Of a DNA stretch of 64,000 nt, positions 51,100 to 59,563 are shown piece by piece. The stretch spans positions 582,702-646,701 of the forward strand of contig NZ_JACAOR010000007.1 of NCBI RefSeq assembly GCF_013386115.1. The letters are read 5' to 3'. The notes under the pieces are model-generated. The model did no database searches. It saw nothing but the letters and a program-made list of their open reading frames with translations, and was not told where the DNA came from. Each line of letters opens with the position of its first letter. The stretch's first letter is position 1. Both the position numbers and the translations under genes were made by a program. Source of the stretch: Pseudomonas gingeri. GTDB lineage: Bacteria > Pseudomonadota > Gammaproteobacteria > Pseudomonadales > Pseudomonadaceae.

Positions 51100-51880
51100 A
51101 CATCTGATGCTTATCGCTGCCCTGCTCTGCGCAGGCTACGCCCAGGCGGACAACAGCAAGGCCCACGACACCGTGGCACCCGACCCGGATGGCTTCACCG
51201 AGCCGTTGAAGAAACTCAAGTTCAACCCGGGCCTGGACCAGCGCGAATTCGAACGCTCGACGCTCAACGCGCTGAACGTCTACGACCCGCTGGAGTCCTG
51301 GAACCGCCGCGTCTACCACTTCAACTACCGCTTCGACGAGTGGGTGTTCCTGCCGGTGGTCGACGGTTACCGCTATGTCACGCCGACCTTCCTGCGCGAA
51401 GGGGTGAGCAATTTCTTCGGCAACCTGGGGGATATTTCCAACCTGCTCAACAGCCTGTTCCAGCTCAAGGGCAAGCGCTCGCTGGAAACCACCGGGCGGC
51501 TGCTGCTCAACACCACCATCGGCGTCGCCGGCCTGTGGGATCCGGCGACGAAGATGGGCCTGCCGCGCCAGAGCGAAGACTTCGGCCAGACCCTGGGCTT
51601 CTATGGCGTGCCGGGCGGTGCCTACCTGGTGCTGCCGTTCTTCGGCCCGTCGAACCTGCGTGATACCGGCGGCCTGGTCTTCGACTTCACCGCCGAATCC
51701 CAGATCAACTTCCTCAACGTCGCCGAGGTCAGCGAAAACCATCCGGAAATCTACGCCCTGCGGGCCATCGACAAGCGCTACACCACCAGTTTCCGCTACG
51801 GCCAGCTGAACTCGCCGTTCGAATACGAGAAGGTGCGCTACGTGTATACCGAGGCGCGCAAGCTGCAGATCGCCGAGTAA
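51092..51880 (+). CDS. mlaA: MlaA-type phospholipid transport protein
   Basis: This 262-residue MlaA/VacJ family protein removes misplaced phospholipid from the outer leaflet of the outer membrane in the Mla pathway. The family core NVYDPLESWNRRVYHFNYRF, NFFGNLGDISNLLNSLFQLK and QTLGFYGVPGGAYLVLPFFG is present. The N-terminus (MAKHLMLIAALLCAGYAQAD) has a Cys at residue 13 but no proper lipobox (ALLC), so it looks like an ordinary signal peptide cut at AQA, unlike classic MlaA lipoproteins. It starts at GTG 51092, inside the upstream hydrolase gene. It may be a second MlaA paralogue; the other Mla genes are not here. Confidence 0.9.
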   Translation: MAKHLMLIAALLCAGYAQADNSKAHDTVAPDPDGFTEPLKKLKFNPGLDQREFERSTLNALNVYDPLESWNRRVYHFNYRFDEWVFLPVVDGYRYVTPTFLREGVSNFFGNLGDISNLLNSLFQLKGKRSLETTGRLLLNTTIGVAGLWDPATKMGLPRQSEDFGQTLGFYGVPGGAYLVLPFFGPSNLRDTGGLVFDFTAESQINFLNVAEVSENHPEIYALRAIDKRYTTSFRYGQLNSPFEYEKVRYVYTEARKLQIAE

Positions 51881-51884
51881 TCGC

Positions 51885-51921
51885 CCCGCCCCGGACAGCG
51901 GCCCGCTCCGTCCGGGGCGGG
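51885..51921 (+). terminator. 12-bp hairpin after mlaA
   Basis: CCCGCCCCGGAC (51885-51896) pairs perfectly with GTCCGGGGCGGG (51910-51921). There is no T-run. It is a probable transcript end or stabilising hairpin 5 bases after the mlaA stop. Confidence 0.6.
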
Positions 51922-52004
51922 TCGCTGTCAACCGAACGACACAATTGATCTCTACCGTCCTGCCGGGCAGACTCCTGCTACTCCCCACGGTCAAGGACAC
52001 CACC

Positions 52005-52808
52005 ATGTACAGCCTCATCGCCTCCGATCTGGACGGAACCCTGCTGCTTGCGGACGACCGCATCGGCGAGTTTTCCCGGTCGGTCCTGACCCGGCTCGTC
52101 GAATCCGGCAGGCACGTGGTGATCGCCACCGGTCGCAGCCAACCCGACGTCGAGTCGATCCTGCGCGACTACTCGCTGCCGGTGCACCTGATCACTTCCA
52201 ACGGCGCCCGCATCACCAGCGCCTGCAAGAACCTGACGGCCAGCGAGCACCTGGCGGAACCCGTGGTCCGGGCATTGCTCGACGCGACCAGGGCCGACCC
52301 GGACCTGGTGATCAACGCCTACTGCGACTCGCGCTGGATCACCAACGCCGACAGCCAGTTGCTCGAGGACTTCAACCATAACGATGACTTCCAGCCCACG
52401 GTCCTGGCTGTCGATGCGTTTCCGGTCGAGGCGATCGAGAAAGTGTTCTTTATCCACAGGAACAAGGACCACGACGCGCTGGTGCTGCTCGACGGACGAC
52501 TCAAGGCCCTGGTGGGCGACGCGGTGCACAGCACCTTTTCGGCGCCCTGGTGCCTGGAAATGATGGCCAGCACCGTGTCCAAGGGCAACGCCCTGAAAAA
52601 GCTCGCCGAATTCCTCGATGTGCCCATGAGCCAATGCATCGCCTTCGGCGACGGCATGAACGATGTCGAAATGCTCACGATGGCCGGCAAGGGCCTGATC
52701 ATGGGCACCGCCCATCACAAGGTGATGCAGGCCCTGCCGGAACACGAAACCATCGGTGCCTGCACCGAGGAGTCGGTCGCCCGCTACCTGTCGGAGCACC
52801 TGCTGTAG
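52005..52808 (+). CDS. Cof-type HAD-IIB phosphatase
   Basis: This 267-residue HAD hydrolase has motif I ASDLDGTLLLAD, motif II ATGRSQPD, the C2B cap region and motif IV FGDGMNDVEMLTMAG. Cof-type enzymes dephosphorylate sugar phosphates, FMN, PLP precursors or similar; the substrate cannot be read. ATG 52005 follows AAGGACACCACC; the upstream frame to 51945 has no better start. The stop codon TAG is part of a REP element. Confidence 0.9.
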   Translation: MYSLIASDLDGTLLLADDRIGEFSRSVLTRLVESGRHVVIATGRSQPDVESILRDYSLPVHLITSNGARITSACKNLTASEHLAEPVVRALLDATRADPDLVINAYCDSRWITNADSQLLEDFNHNDDFQPTVLAVDAFPVEAIEKVFFIHRNKDHDALVLLDGRLKALVGDAVHSTFSAPWCLEMMASTVSKGNALKKLAEFLDVPMSQCIAFGDGMNDVEMLTMAGKGLIMGTAHHKVMQALPEHETIGACTEESVARYLSEHLL

Positions 52809-52881
52809 AAGCCGGCTTGCCGGCGATGAGGCCCTTGCAGTGATGTTGTAGACGCTATCGCCGACAAGCCAGCGCCTACAG
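52805..52881. repeat. REP pair overlapping both flanking stop codons
   Basis: TGTAGAAGCCGGCTTGCCGG (from 52805) and the inverted ATCGCCGACAAGCCAGCGCC (to 52881) fill the gap between the convergent HAD and patatin genes. The TAG of the HAD gene (52806-52808) and the CTA (TAG) of the patatin gene (52876-52878) both lie inside the REP arms. Confidence 0.85.
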
Positions 52882-54060
52882 TGCGGAAGCTGTCTGTAAC
52901 ATCACCGAAGCCTGGGGCAGGCCGAGGAAGCGACACAGCTCGTCCCGCTTGGCCATCGCATCGCGGCGGCCGAGCTCGATCAACTCGCTGCAGTAACCGG
53001 CCTCGAACAACAGGTAGCTGAGCACGCCGGCACCACTGGTCTTGGTGGCGCCCGGCCCGCGCAGGAACAGGCGCAACGCCGGCGGCAGCTCATGGCGATG
53101 GCGCGCGGCGATCTCATCGATCGGCTGGCTCGGCGCGATCACCAGCACGTCCACCGGTGCCAGGCCCAGGCTGCGCGGTTGCGGCGGCAGCAACTGACTG
53201 AACTGGTTCAGTCGCTGCAACAACTCGATGTCGCTTTCCAGGCTGTCAATAAAGGTGCTGTTGAGCATATGCCCGCCGATCTGCGCCAGGCTCGGCTGCT
53301 GCCCGCCATAGATGCGTTCGGTGGTGGCCTGGGTATCGACCCCGCGCGGGTTGCCGCTGACCCCGACCACCAGCACACGGCTGGCCCCCAGGTGCAGTGC
53401 CGGACTGATCGGCGCCGACTGCCGCACGGCGCCGTCGCCGAAATACTCCTGGTCGAGCTTGACCGGTGCGAACAGCAATGGAATGGCCGAGCTGGCCAGC
53501 AGATGATCGACGGTCAACTGGGTCGGCAGGCCGATGCGGCGATGGCGCAACCAGGAGTCGATGGTGCCCTTGCCCTGGTAGAAGGTCACCGCCTGGCCCG
53601 ACTCATAACCAAAGGCGGTCACCGCGACGGCACGCAATTGCTGGTGCTCGATGGCCTGCTCGATGCCCGGCAGATGGATCTTTTCGTTGAGCAGATCGCG
53701 CAGTGGAGAGCTGTTGAGCAGGGCCACCGGCACTTGCGCACCGAGGCCGAGCAGGCTGTGGCCGACAAAACGGGTCGCCTGGTGGATCACCCCTGGCCAG
53801 TCGCTGCGCAATACCCGGTGACTGCGAAAGTTCTGCCAGAAGGCGGTCAGGCGCTCGATGGCGGCAGTGAAGTTCATCGCCCCGCTGGCGAGGCTGACCG
53901 CATTGATCGCCCCCGCCGACGTGCCGACGATCACCGGAAACGGGTTGGCCGCCCCGGCCGGCAACAGCTCGGCAATCGCCGCCAGCACTCCCACCTGATA
54001 CGCGGCTCGTGCGCCCCCACCCGAGAGAATCAGGCCGGTAACCGGTTCAGCTGGACTCAT
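52876..54060 (-). CDS. Patatin-like phospholipase
   Basis: This 394-residue patatin has the oxyanion loop GLILSGGGARAAYQVGVL, the catalytic Ser48 in GTSAGA and the Asp of the dyad in EYFGDGAVRQ. It has no signal peptide or C-terminal barrel, so it is a cytosolic or membrane-peripheral enzyme, unlike the autotransporter PlpD. The C-terminal ~80 residues (YLLFEAGYCSELIELGRRDA) are typical of the larger bacterial patatins. The substrate is probably a phospholipid or acyl ester. Confidence 0.9.
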   Translation of the reverse strand: MSPAEPVTGLILSGGGARAAYQVGVLAAIAELLPAGAANPFPVIVGTSAGAINAVSLASGAMNFTAAIERLTAFWQNFRSHRVLRSDWPGVIHQATRFVGHSLLGLGAQVPVALLNSSPLRDLLNEKIHLPGIEQAIEHQQLRAVAVTAFGYESGQAVTFYQGKGTIDSWLRHRRIGLPTQLTVDHLLASSAIPLLFAPVKLDQEYFGDGAVRQSAPISPALHLGASRVLVVGVSGNPRGVDTQATTERIYGGQQPSLAQIGGHMLNSTFIDSLESDIELLQRLNQFSQLLPPQPRSLGLAPVDVLVIAPSQPIDEIAARHRHELPPALRLFLRGPGATKTSGAGVLSYLLFEAGYCSELIELGRRDAMAKRDELCRFLGLPQASVMLQTASAL

Positions 54061-54146
54061 CGCGACACTCCGTCAATCAGGTAGCTCGTCATCATGAGCT
54101 ACCTGATACACCAGGGCCTTCCCTTGCAGCAAGGGCAGGCGACGGT

Positions 54147-55082
54147 TTAGCGGCGTTTTTTATCGTAGAGCCTGGGCTCTCCCGGCGGCCGGCTCTTGAA
54201 GCGGCGATGGGTCCACAGGTACTGCTCGGGGCATTCGCGCAACGACACTTCGACCCAGCGGTTGATGCGCAGGCAATCGGCCTCTTCGGAGTCGGCGGGG
54301 AAATCCGCCAGCGGCGGATGGATCACCAGCCGATAGCCGCTGCCATCGGCCAGGCGCTCCTGGGTAAATGGCACCACCAGCGCCTTGCCCAGGCGGGCAA
54401 ACTTGCTGGTCGCGGTGACGGTCGCCGCCTGGATGCCGAACAGTGGTACGAAGATGCTCTGCTTGATGCCATAGTCCTGGTCGGGGGCGTACCAGATCGC
54501 CCGGCCGGAGCGCAGCAACTTGAGCATGCCGCGCACGTCGTCGCGCTCGACGGCCAGGGAATCGAGGTTGTGCCGCTCACGCCCACGGCGCTGGATAAAA
54601 TCGAACAGCGCGTTCTTGTGCTCGCGATACATGCCGTCGATGGTGTGTTGCTGGCCGAGCAGGGCCGCACCGATCTCCAGGGTGGTGAAATGCAGGGCCA
54701 TGAGGATCACGCCCTTGCCCTCGAGCTGGGCCTGCTTCAGATGCTCGATTCCCTCGATATGGGCCAGGCGCGCCAGGCGCGGCTTGGCCCACCACCAGCT
54801 CATGGCCATTTCGAAGAAGGCGATACCGGTGGAGGCGAAGTTCTCCTTGAGCAGACGGCTGCGCTCGGCGGCGGACTTCTCCGGAAAACACAGCTCGAGG
54901 TTGCGCGCGGCGATCCGCCGGCGCTCACCGGCCACCCGATACATCAACGCCCCCAGCACACGGCCGATCCACAGCAGCGCGCCATAAGGCAACTGGACAA
55001 TCAACCACAACAGCCCCAGCCCCAACCAGAGCAACCAGTAGCGCGGGTGAAAAAAAGCGGCTCGAAAACGCGGGCGATCCAT
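54147..55082 (-). CDS. lpxL: Lipid A biosynthesis lauroyl acyltransferase (LpxL/HtrB type)
   Basis: This 311-residue inner-membrane acyltransferase has a hydrophobic N-terminal span (about 15-40) and the HX4E catalytic motif His131-Glu136 in ALHFTTLEIG. It also carries the LpxL/LpxM family stretches YAPDQDYGIKQSIFVPLFG and PEQYLWTHRRFKSRPPGE. It adds a secondary acyl chain (12:0 type) to Kdo2-lipid IVA. It diverges from minC, the Pseudomonas order for htrB. P. aeruginosa has two HtrB homologues of different site choice, so I cannot say which position it acylates. Confidence 0.9.
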   Translation of the reverse strand: MDRPRFRAAFFHPRYWLLWLGLGLLWLIVQLPYGALLWIGRVLGALMYRVAGERRRIAARNLELCFPEKSAAERSRLLKENFASTGIAFFEMAMSWWWAKPRLARLAHIEGIEHLKQAQLEGKGVILMALHFTTLEIGAALLGQQHTIDGMYREHKNALFDFIQRRGRERHNLDSLAVERDDVRGMLKLLRSGRAIWYAPDQDYGIKQSIFVPLFGIQAATVTATSKFARLGKALVVPFTQERLADGSGYRLVIHPPLADFPADSEEADCLRINRWVEVSLRECPEQYLWTHRRFKSRPPGEPRLYDKKRR

Positions 55083-55202
55083 TAATGATTCCGGACAGAC
55101 ACAGGGCCGCGCATTCTACAACGGTTCGACCCGGCTTGCGGGGCGCGGGCGTTCTCGTTATAAGTCTCGGCACTTTTAGTGACAAGCCGCGTTATGCCGA
55201 CC

Positions 55203-55940
55203 ATGAGCCAAACCGAACCGCTAGACCAGGATCCCGTGTTCCAGCTGAAGGGCAGCATGCTCGCCATCACGGTGCTGGAACTGTCGCAGAACAACCTCGA
55301 TGTCCTCGACCGCCAACTGGCCGCCAAGGTTGCCCAGGCCCCCAACTTCTTCAGCAACACCCCGCTGGTCCTGGCGCTGGACAAGCTGCCCGCCGACCAG
55401 GGCGCCATCGACCTGCCCGGCCTGATGCGCGTCTGCCGGCAACACGGCCTGCGGACCCTGGCGATCCGCGCCAACCGCATCGAAGACATTGCCGCCGCCA
55501 TTGCCATCGACCTGCCCGTCCTGCCGCCGTCCGGTGCCCGCGAACGTCCGGTCGATCCGACGGAAGGCGAAGTGAAGAAAAAACCGGAAAAACCGCCGGA
55601 GCCGACCATCAAGCCGACGAAAATCATCACCACCCCGGTACGCGGCGGCCAGCAGGTCTACGCCCAGGGCGGCGACCTGGTGGTGGTGTCTTCCGTCAGC
55701 CCCGGCGCGGAACTTCTGGCCGATGGCAACATCCATGTTTACGGGCCGATGCGTGGTCGTGCCCTGGCCGGCGTCAAGGGCGACACCAAGGCGCGGATTT
55801 TCTGCCAGCAGTTGAGTGCCGAACTGATCTCGATTGCCGGCCAGTACAAGGTTTCCGAGGATTTGCGTCGCGATCCGCTATGGGGGTCGGGCGTTCAGAT
55901 CAGCTTGTCCGGCGACGTGTTGAACATCATCCGTCTTTAA
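55203..55940 (+). CDS. minC: Septum site-determining protein MinC
   Basis: This 245-residue FtsZ inhibitor blocks division near the poles. The N-terminal domain (about 1-110) starts MSQTEPLDQDPVFQLKGSML. A charged linker (EGEVKKKPEKPPEPTIKPTK) leads to the C-terminal beta-helix domain with VYGPMRGRALAGVKGDTKAR that binds MinD. I chose ATG 55203; ATG 55194 (MPTMSQ) is the alternative. minD follows after an unusually long 203-base gap. Confidence 0.95.
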   Translation: MSQTEPLDQDPVFQLKGSMLAITVLELSQNNLDVLDRQLAAKVAQAPNFFSNTPLVLALDKLPADQGAIDLPGLMRVCRQHGLRTLAIRANRIEDIAAAIAIDLPVLPPSGARERPVDPTEGEVKKKPEKPPEPTIKPTKIITTPVRGGQQVYAQGGDLVVVSSVSPGAELLADGNIHVYGPMRGRALAGVKGDTKARIFCQQLSAELISIAGQYKVSEDLRRDPLWGSGVQISLSGDVLNIIRL

Positions 55941-55987
55941 CGGATACTTGCCGCCATTTCCAAAACGTCGCCTTCTCGTAGCGAAAA

Positions 55988-56071
55988 CAGCTTCAACGAC
56001 GTAAGAAAACACGAAATGTAAACATTTACCCCCGGTACTTTGAACATTTCGTCGTCTCCCAGTTGAAGCTG
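55988..56071. other. Nested and mutually exclusive hairpins between minC and minD
   Basis: The outer arms CAGCTTCAAC (55988-55997) and GTTGAAGCTG (56062-56071) are perfect complements. Inside, ACGAAATGT (56011-56019) pairs with ACATTTCGT (56044-56052), while part of it can instead form a local hairpin AAATGT-AA-ACATTT (56014-56027). The two inner folds compete for the same bases. This may be a transcription or translation switch, an mRNA processing site, or two operators in DNA. Confidence 0.5.
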
Positions 56072-56143
56072 CACGACTACAGTTGTTTTTCAGTGACGTT
56101 CTTCAGGGACTGGAAAGTCCTTTTTCCTTAGGGGTGAAACACC

Positions 56144-56956
56144 TTGGCCAAGATTCTCGTGGTTACATCCGGCAAGGGTGGTGTGGGTAAGACCACCACC
56201 AGCGCCGCCATCGGTACCGGCCTCGCGCTGCGCGGCCACAAGACAGTGATCGTCGACTTCGACGTCGGCCTGCGTAACCTCGACCTCATCATGGGCTGCG
56301 AACGCCGCGTGGTGTATGACTTCGTCAACGTCGTCAACGGCGAAGCCAACCTGCAGCAAGCCCTGATCAAGGACAAGCGCCTGGAGAACCTGTACGTGCT
56401 GGCGGCCAGCCAGACCCGTGACAAGGACGCGCTGACCAAGGAAGGCGTGGAAAAAGTCCTGATGGAACTCAAGGAAACCTTCGAGTTCGTGGTCTGCGAC
56501 TCCCCGGCCGGTATCGAGACCGGTGCCCACCTGGCGATGTACTTCGCCGACGAAGCGATTGTCGTGACCAACCCGGAAGTCTCTTCGGTACGTGACTCCG
56601 ACCGCATGCTCGGCCTGCTGGCCAGCAAGTCGCGTCGTGCCGAGAAAGGCGAAGAGCCGATCAAGGAACACCTGCTGCTGACCCGCTACAACCCGGAGCG
56701 CGTGAGCAAGGGCGAAATGCTCGGCGTCGAAGACGTCAAGGAAATCCTGGCAGTGACCCTGCTGGGCGTGATCCCGGAATCCCAGGCGGTGCTCAAGGCC
56801 TCCAACCAGGGCGTACCGGTGATCCTCGACGACCAGAGCGATGCTGGCCAGGCCTACAGCGACGCGGTTGACCGTCTGCTGGGCAAGACCGTCGAGCATC
56901 GTTTCCTCGATGCACAGAAGAAGGGATTCTTCGAGCGCCTGTTTGGAGGCAACTAA
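56144..56956 (+). CDS. minD: Septum site-determining protein MinD
   Basis: This 270-residue deviant Walker ATPase recruits MinC to the membrane and drives oscillation. It has the deviant Walker A VTSGKGGVGKTTT, the Walker B region FVVCDSPAGIETGA and a C-terminal amphipathic membrane-targeting helix (KKGFFERLFGGN). The start codon is TTG at 56144, read by homology at LAKILVVTSGKGG, with AGGGGTG upstream; rare start codons usually lower translation. minE starts 3 nt after the stop. Confidence 0.97.
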   Translation: MAKILVVTSGKGGVGKTTTSAAIGTGLALRGHKTVIVDFDVGLRNLDLIMGCERRVVYDFVNVVNGEANLQQALIKDKRLENLYVLAASQTRDKDALTKEGVEKVLMELKETFEFVVCDSPAGIETGAHLAMYFADEAIVVTNPEVSSVRDSDRMLGLLASKSRRAEKGEEPIKEHLLLTRYNPERVSKGEMLGVEDVKEILAVTLLGVIPESQAVLKASNQGVPVILDDQSDAGQAYSDAVDRLLGKTVEHRFLDAQKKGFFERLFGGN

Positions 56957-56959
56957 GCA

Positions 56960-57214
56960 ATGAACCTTTTTGACTTCTTTCGTGCCAGCAAAAAAGTAAG
57001 CACCGCGTCGGTCGCGAAAGAGCGTCTGCAGATCATCGTGGCGCACGAACGCGGCCAACGCAGTACCCCGGATTACCTGCCCGCCCTGCAAAAGGAGTTG
57101 GTGGAAGTGATCCGCAAGTACGTCAATATCGGGTCCGATGACGTGCACGTTGCCCTGGAAAACCAGGGCAGCTGCTCGATCCTGGAACTCAATATCACCC
57201 TGCCTGATCGTTGA
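56960..57214 (+). CDS. minE: Cell division topological specificity factor MinE
   Basis: This 84-residue protein stimulates the MinD ATPase and keeps the inhibitor away from midcell. It has the N-terminal membrane/MinD-binding region MNLFDFFRASKKVSTASVAK and the contact helix AKERLQIIVAHERGQR. The C-terminal dimer domain is YVNIGSDDVHVALENQG. It lies 3 nt after minD and is the last gene of minCDE. Confidence 0.97.
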   Translation: MNLFDFFRASKKVSTASVAKERLQIIVAHERGQRSTPDYLPALQKELVEVIRKYVNIGSDDVHVALENQGSCSILELNITLPDR

Positions 57215-57239
57215 TCGATCCGGTCGGAGCCACGGCGGC

Positions 57240-57367
57240 TCGGTGATATTCACCCTTAACTGTCGTGGGAGCCGGCTTGCTGGCGATAGAATCAACTCGG
57301 TTTATCAGGTAAACCGCGTCGATGCGATCGCCAGCAAGCCGGCTCCTACAGTCGGGTGAATATCATC
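57240..57367. repeat. REP pair nested in a longer inverted repeat
   Basis: A GCCGGC-type REP pair (57265 forward, 57351 inverted) is extended by GATATTCACCC (57245-57255) and its inverted copy GGGTGAATATC (57354-57364), with flanking GCCG/CGGC partly matching. The combined stem is a strong hairpin between minE and rluA. Confidence 0.8.
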
Positions 57368-57402
57368 GGGCCGCCGTTGGCGTTTGTTACGAGACTGTTT
57401 TA

Positions 57403-58038
57403 ATGCCGCTGTCCAATATCCGCATCATCCACCAGGACGCCGCCGTACTGGTGGTGGACAAACCGACCCTGCTGCTCTCCGTCCCGGGCCGGGCCGATGA
57501 CAACAAGGACTGCCTGATCACCCGCCTGCAGGAAAACGGCTACCCCGAAGCCCGTATCGTGCACCGGCTGGACTGGGAAACCTCGGGCATCATCCTGCTG
57601 GCCCGCGATGCCGATAGCCACCGCGAACTGTCGCGGCAGTTCCATGACCGCGAAACCGAAAAGGCCTACACCGCGCTGTGCTGGGGCCAGCCGGAACTGG
57701 ACAGCGGCAGCATCGACCTGCCTTTGCGCTACGACCCGCCGACCAAGCCCCGCCATGTGGTCGACCACGAGTTCGGCAAGCACGCGCTGACCTTCTGGAA
57801 AGTGCTGGAACGTCAGGGTGACTGGTGCCGTGTCGAGTTGACTCCGATCACCGGACGCTCGCACCAGTTGCGCGTGCACATGCTCTCCATTGGCCATCCG
57901 CTGCTCGGTGACGGCCTGTACGCCCATCCGCAGGCACTGGCGGCCTGGCCACGGCTGTGCCTGCACGCGAGCATGCTGAGCTTCACCCACCCGCAGAGTG
58001 GCGAACGCCTGCGCTTCGAGTGCCCCGCCCCCTTCTGA
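57403..58038 (+). CDS. rluA: Dual-specificity 23S rRNA/tRNA pseudouridine synthase RluA
   Basis: This 211-residue pseudouridine synthase has the catalytic Asp in ARIVHRLDWETSGII. VVDKPTLLLSVPGRADD upstream and GRSHQLRVHMLSIGHPLLGD downstream are typical. E. coli RluA modifies 23S rRNA U746 and tRNA U32; small size without an S4 domain fits this subgroup. I chose ATG 57403, since the upstream frame to 57322 lies in the REP region. Confidence 0.92.
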   Translation: MPLSNIRIIHQDAAVLVVDKPTLLLSVPGRADDNKDCLITRLQENGYPEARIVHRLDWETSGIILLARDADSHRELSRQFHDRETEKAYTALCWGQPELDSGSIDLPLRYDPPTKPRHVVDHEFGKHALTFWKVLERQGDWCRVELTPITGRSHQLRVHMLSIGHPLLGDGLYAHPQALAAWPRLCLHASMLSFTHPQSGERLRFECPAPF

Positions 58039-58096
58039 TATCGCGCAAACGCTACCAGGACAAACCGGCTTCGCTTTCGCCACTGCCAAGCTCCCC

Positions 58097-58181
58097 ACAG
58101 GAGCCGGCCTGCCGGCGATAGAGCCCGTGAGAACGGCACAAACCTCAAGGCCGCCATCGCCGGCAAGCCGGCTCCCACAAG
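58097..58181. repeat. REP pair (GCCGGC type)
   Basis: CAGGAGCCGGCCTGCCGGCG at 58097 and the inverted CGCCGGCAAGCCGGCTCCCA ending near 58178 lie between rluA and apeB. Confidence 0.88.
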
Positions 58182-58219
58182 ATACGGTAAACTTCCGGCA
58201 CTGCTGTCTGGAGCTACTT

Positions 58220-59509
58220 ATGCGCGAAGAGTTGAACCAAGGCCTGATCGACTTCCTCAAGGCCTCCCCCACCCCCTTTCATGCCACTGCCAGCCTGGTC
58301 CAGCGCCTGGAAGCGGCGGGTTACCAGCGTCTCGACGAACGCGAGACCTGGAACACCGAAGCCAACGGTCGCTACTACGTCACCCGGAACGACTCCTCCA
58401 TCGTCGCCATCAAGCTCGGCCGCGCTTCGCCACTGCTCGATGGCATTCGCATGGTCGGCGCCCACACCGACAGCCCGTGCCTGCGCGTCAAGCCGCAACC
58501 CGAACTGCAGCGCCAGGGCTTCTGGCAACTGGGCGTCGAAGTCTATGGCGGTGCCCTGCTCGCCCCCTGGTTCGACCGCGACCTGTCCCTGGCCGGCCGT
58601 GTCACCTTCCGCCGCGACGGCAAGGTCGAAAGCCAGTTGATCGACTTCAAGGCCCCCATCGCGACCATTCCCAACCTGGCGATTCACCTCAACCGTGAAG
58701 CCAACCAGGGCTGGGCGATCAATGCGCAGAACGAACTGCCGCCGATCCTCGCGCAGTTCGCCGGTGACGAGCGGGTGGATTTCCGCGCCGTGCTCACCGA
58801 GCAACTGGCCCGCGAACATGGCCTCAACGCCGATGTGGTGCTCGACTACGAGCTGAGTTTCTACGACACCCAGGCCGCCGCCGTGATCGGCCTCAACGGC
58901 GACTTCATCGCCGGCGCCCGCCTGGACAACCTGCTGTCCTGCTACGCCGGCCTGCAAGCATTGCTCACCGCCGACACCGAGGAAACCTGCGTCCTGGTCT
59001 GCAACGACCATGAGGAAGTCGGTTCCTGTTCCGCCTGCGGCGCCGACGGCCCGATGCTCGAACAGACCCTGCGCCGCCTGCTGCCCGAAGGCGACGAGTT
59101 CGTCCGGACGATCCAGAAATCCCTGCTGGTCTCGGCCGACAATGCCCATGGCGTACACCCGAACTACGCCGACAAGCACGACGCCAACCATGGCCCGAAA
59201 CTCAACGCCGGCCCGGTGATCAAGGTCAACAGCAACCAGCGCTACGCCACCAACAGCGAAACCGCCGGTTTCTTCCGCCACCTGTGCATGGCCGAAGAAG
59301 TCCCGGTGCAGAGCTTCGTGGTCCGCAGCGACATGGGTTGCGGCTCGACCATCGGCCCGATCACCGCCAGCCACCTGGGCGTGCGCACGGTGGATATCGG
59401 CCTGCCGACCTTCGCCATGCACTCGATCCGCGAACTCGCGGGCAGCCATGACCTGGCGCACCTGGTCAAGGTCCTCAGCGCCTTCTTCGCCAGCCGCGAA
59501 CTGCCGTAG
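58220..59509 (+). CDS. apeB: M18 family aminopeptidase
   Basis: This 429-residue zinc aminopeptidase of family M18 removes N-terminal residues from peptides (often aspartyl or hydrophobic). It starts MREELNQGLIDFLKASPTPF. Metal-binding stretches are GAHTDSPCLRVKPQ, NDHEEVGSCSACGADGP and MHSIRELAGSHD near the C-terminus. Length fits bacterial M18 proteins of the ApeB group. It is a soluble cytosolic enzyme. Confidence 0.92.
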   Translation: MREELNQGLIDFLKASPTPFHATASLVQRLEAAGYQRLDERETWNTEANGRYYVTRNDSSIVAIKLGRASPLLDGIRMVGAHTDSPCLRVKPQPELQRQGFWQLGVEVYGGALLAPWFDRDLSLAGRVTFRRDGKVESQLIDFKAPIATIPNLAIHLNREANQGWAINAQNELPPILAQFAGDERVDFRAVLTEQLAREHGLNADVVLDYELSFYDTQAAAVIGLNGDFIAGARLDNLLSCYAGLQALLTADTEETCVLVCNDHEEVGSCSACGADGPMLEQTLRRLLPEGDEFVRTIQKSLLVSADNAHGVHPNYADKHDANHGPKLNAGPVIKVNSNQRYATNSETAGFFRHLCMAEEVPVQSFVVRSDMGCGSTIGPITASHLGVRTVDIGLPTFAMHSIRELAGSHDLAHLVKVLSAFFASRELP

Positions 59510-59531
59510 TCCCCGACGCAACACCGCACCT

Positions 59532-59555
59532 GCGGGAGCGGGCTTGCCCGCGAAG
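59532..59555. repeat. Single REP (GCGGGC type)
   Basis: GCGGGAGCGGGCTTGCCCGC lies right after apeB, without a partner arm, followed by a different repeat at 59564. Confidence 0.85.
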
Positions 59556-59563
59556 CTTTTGTT

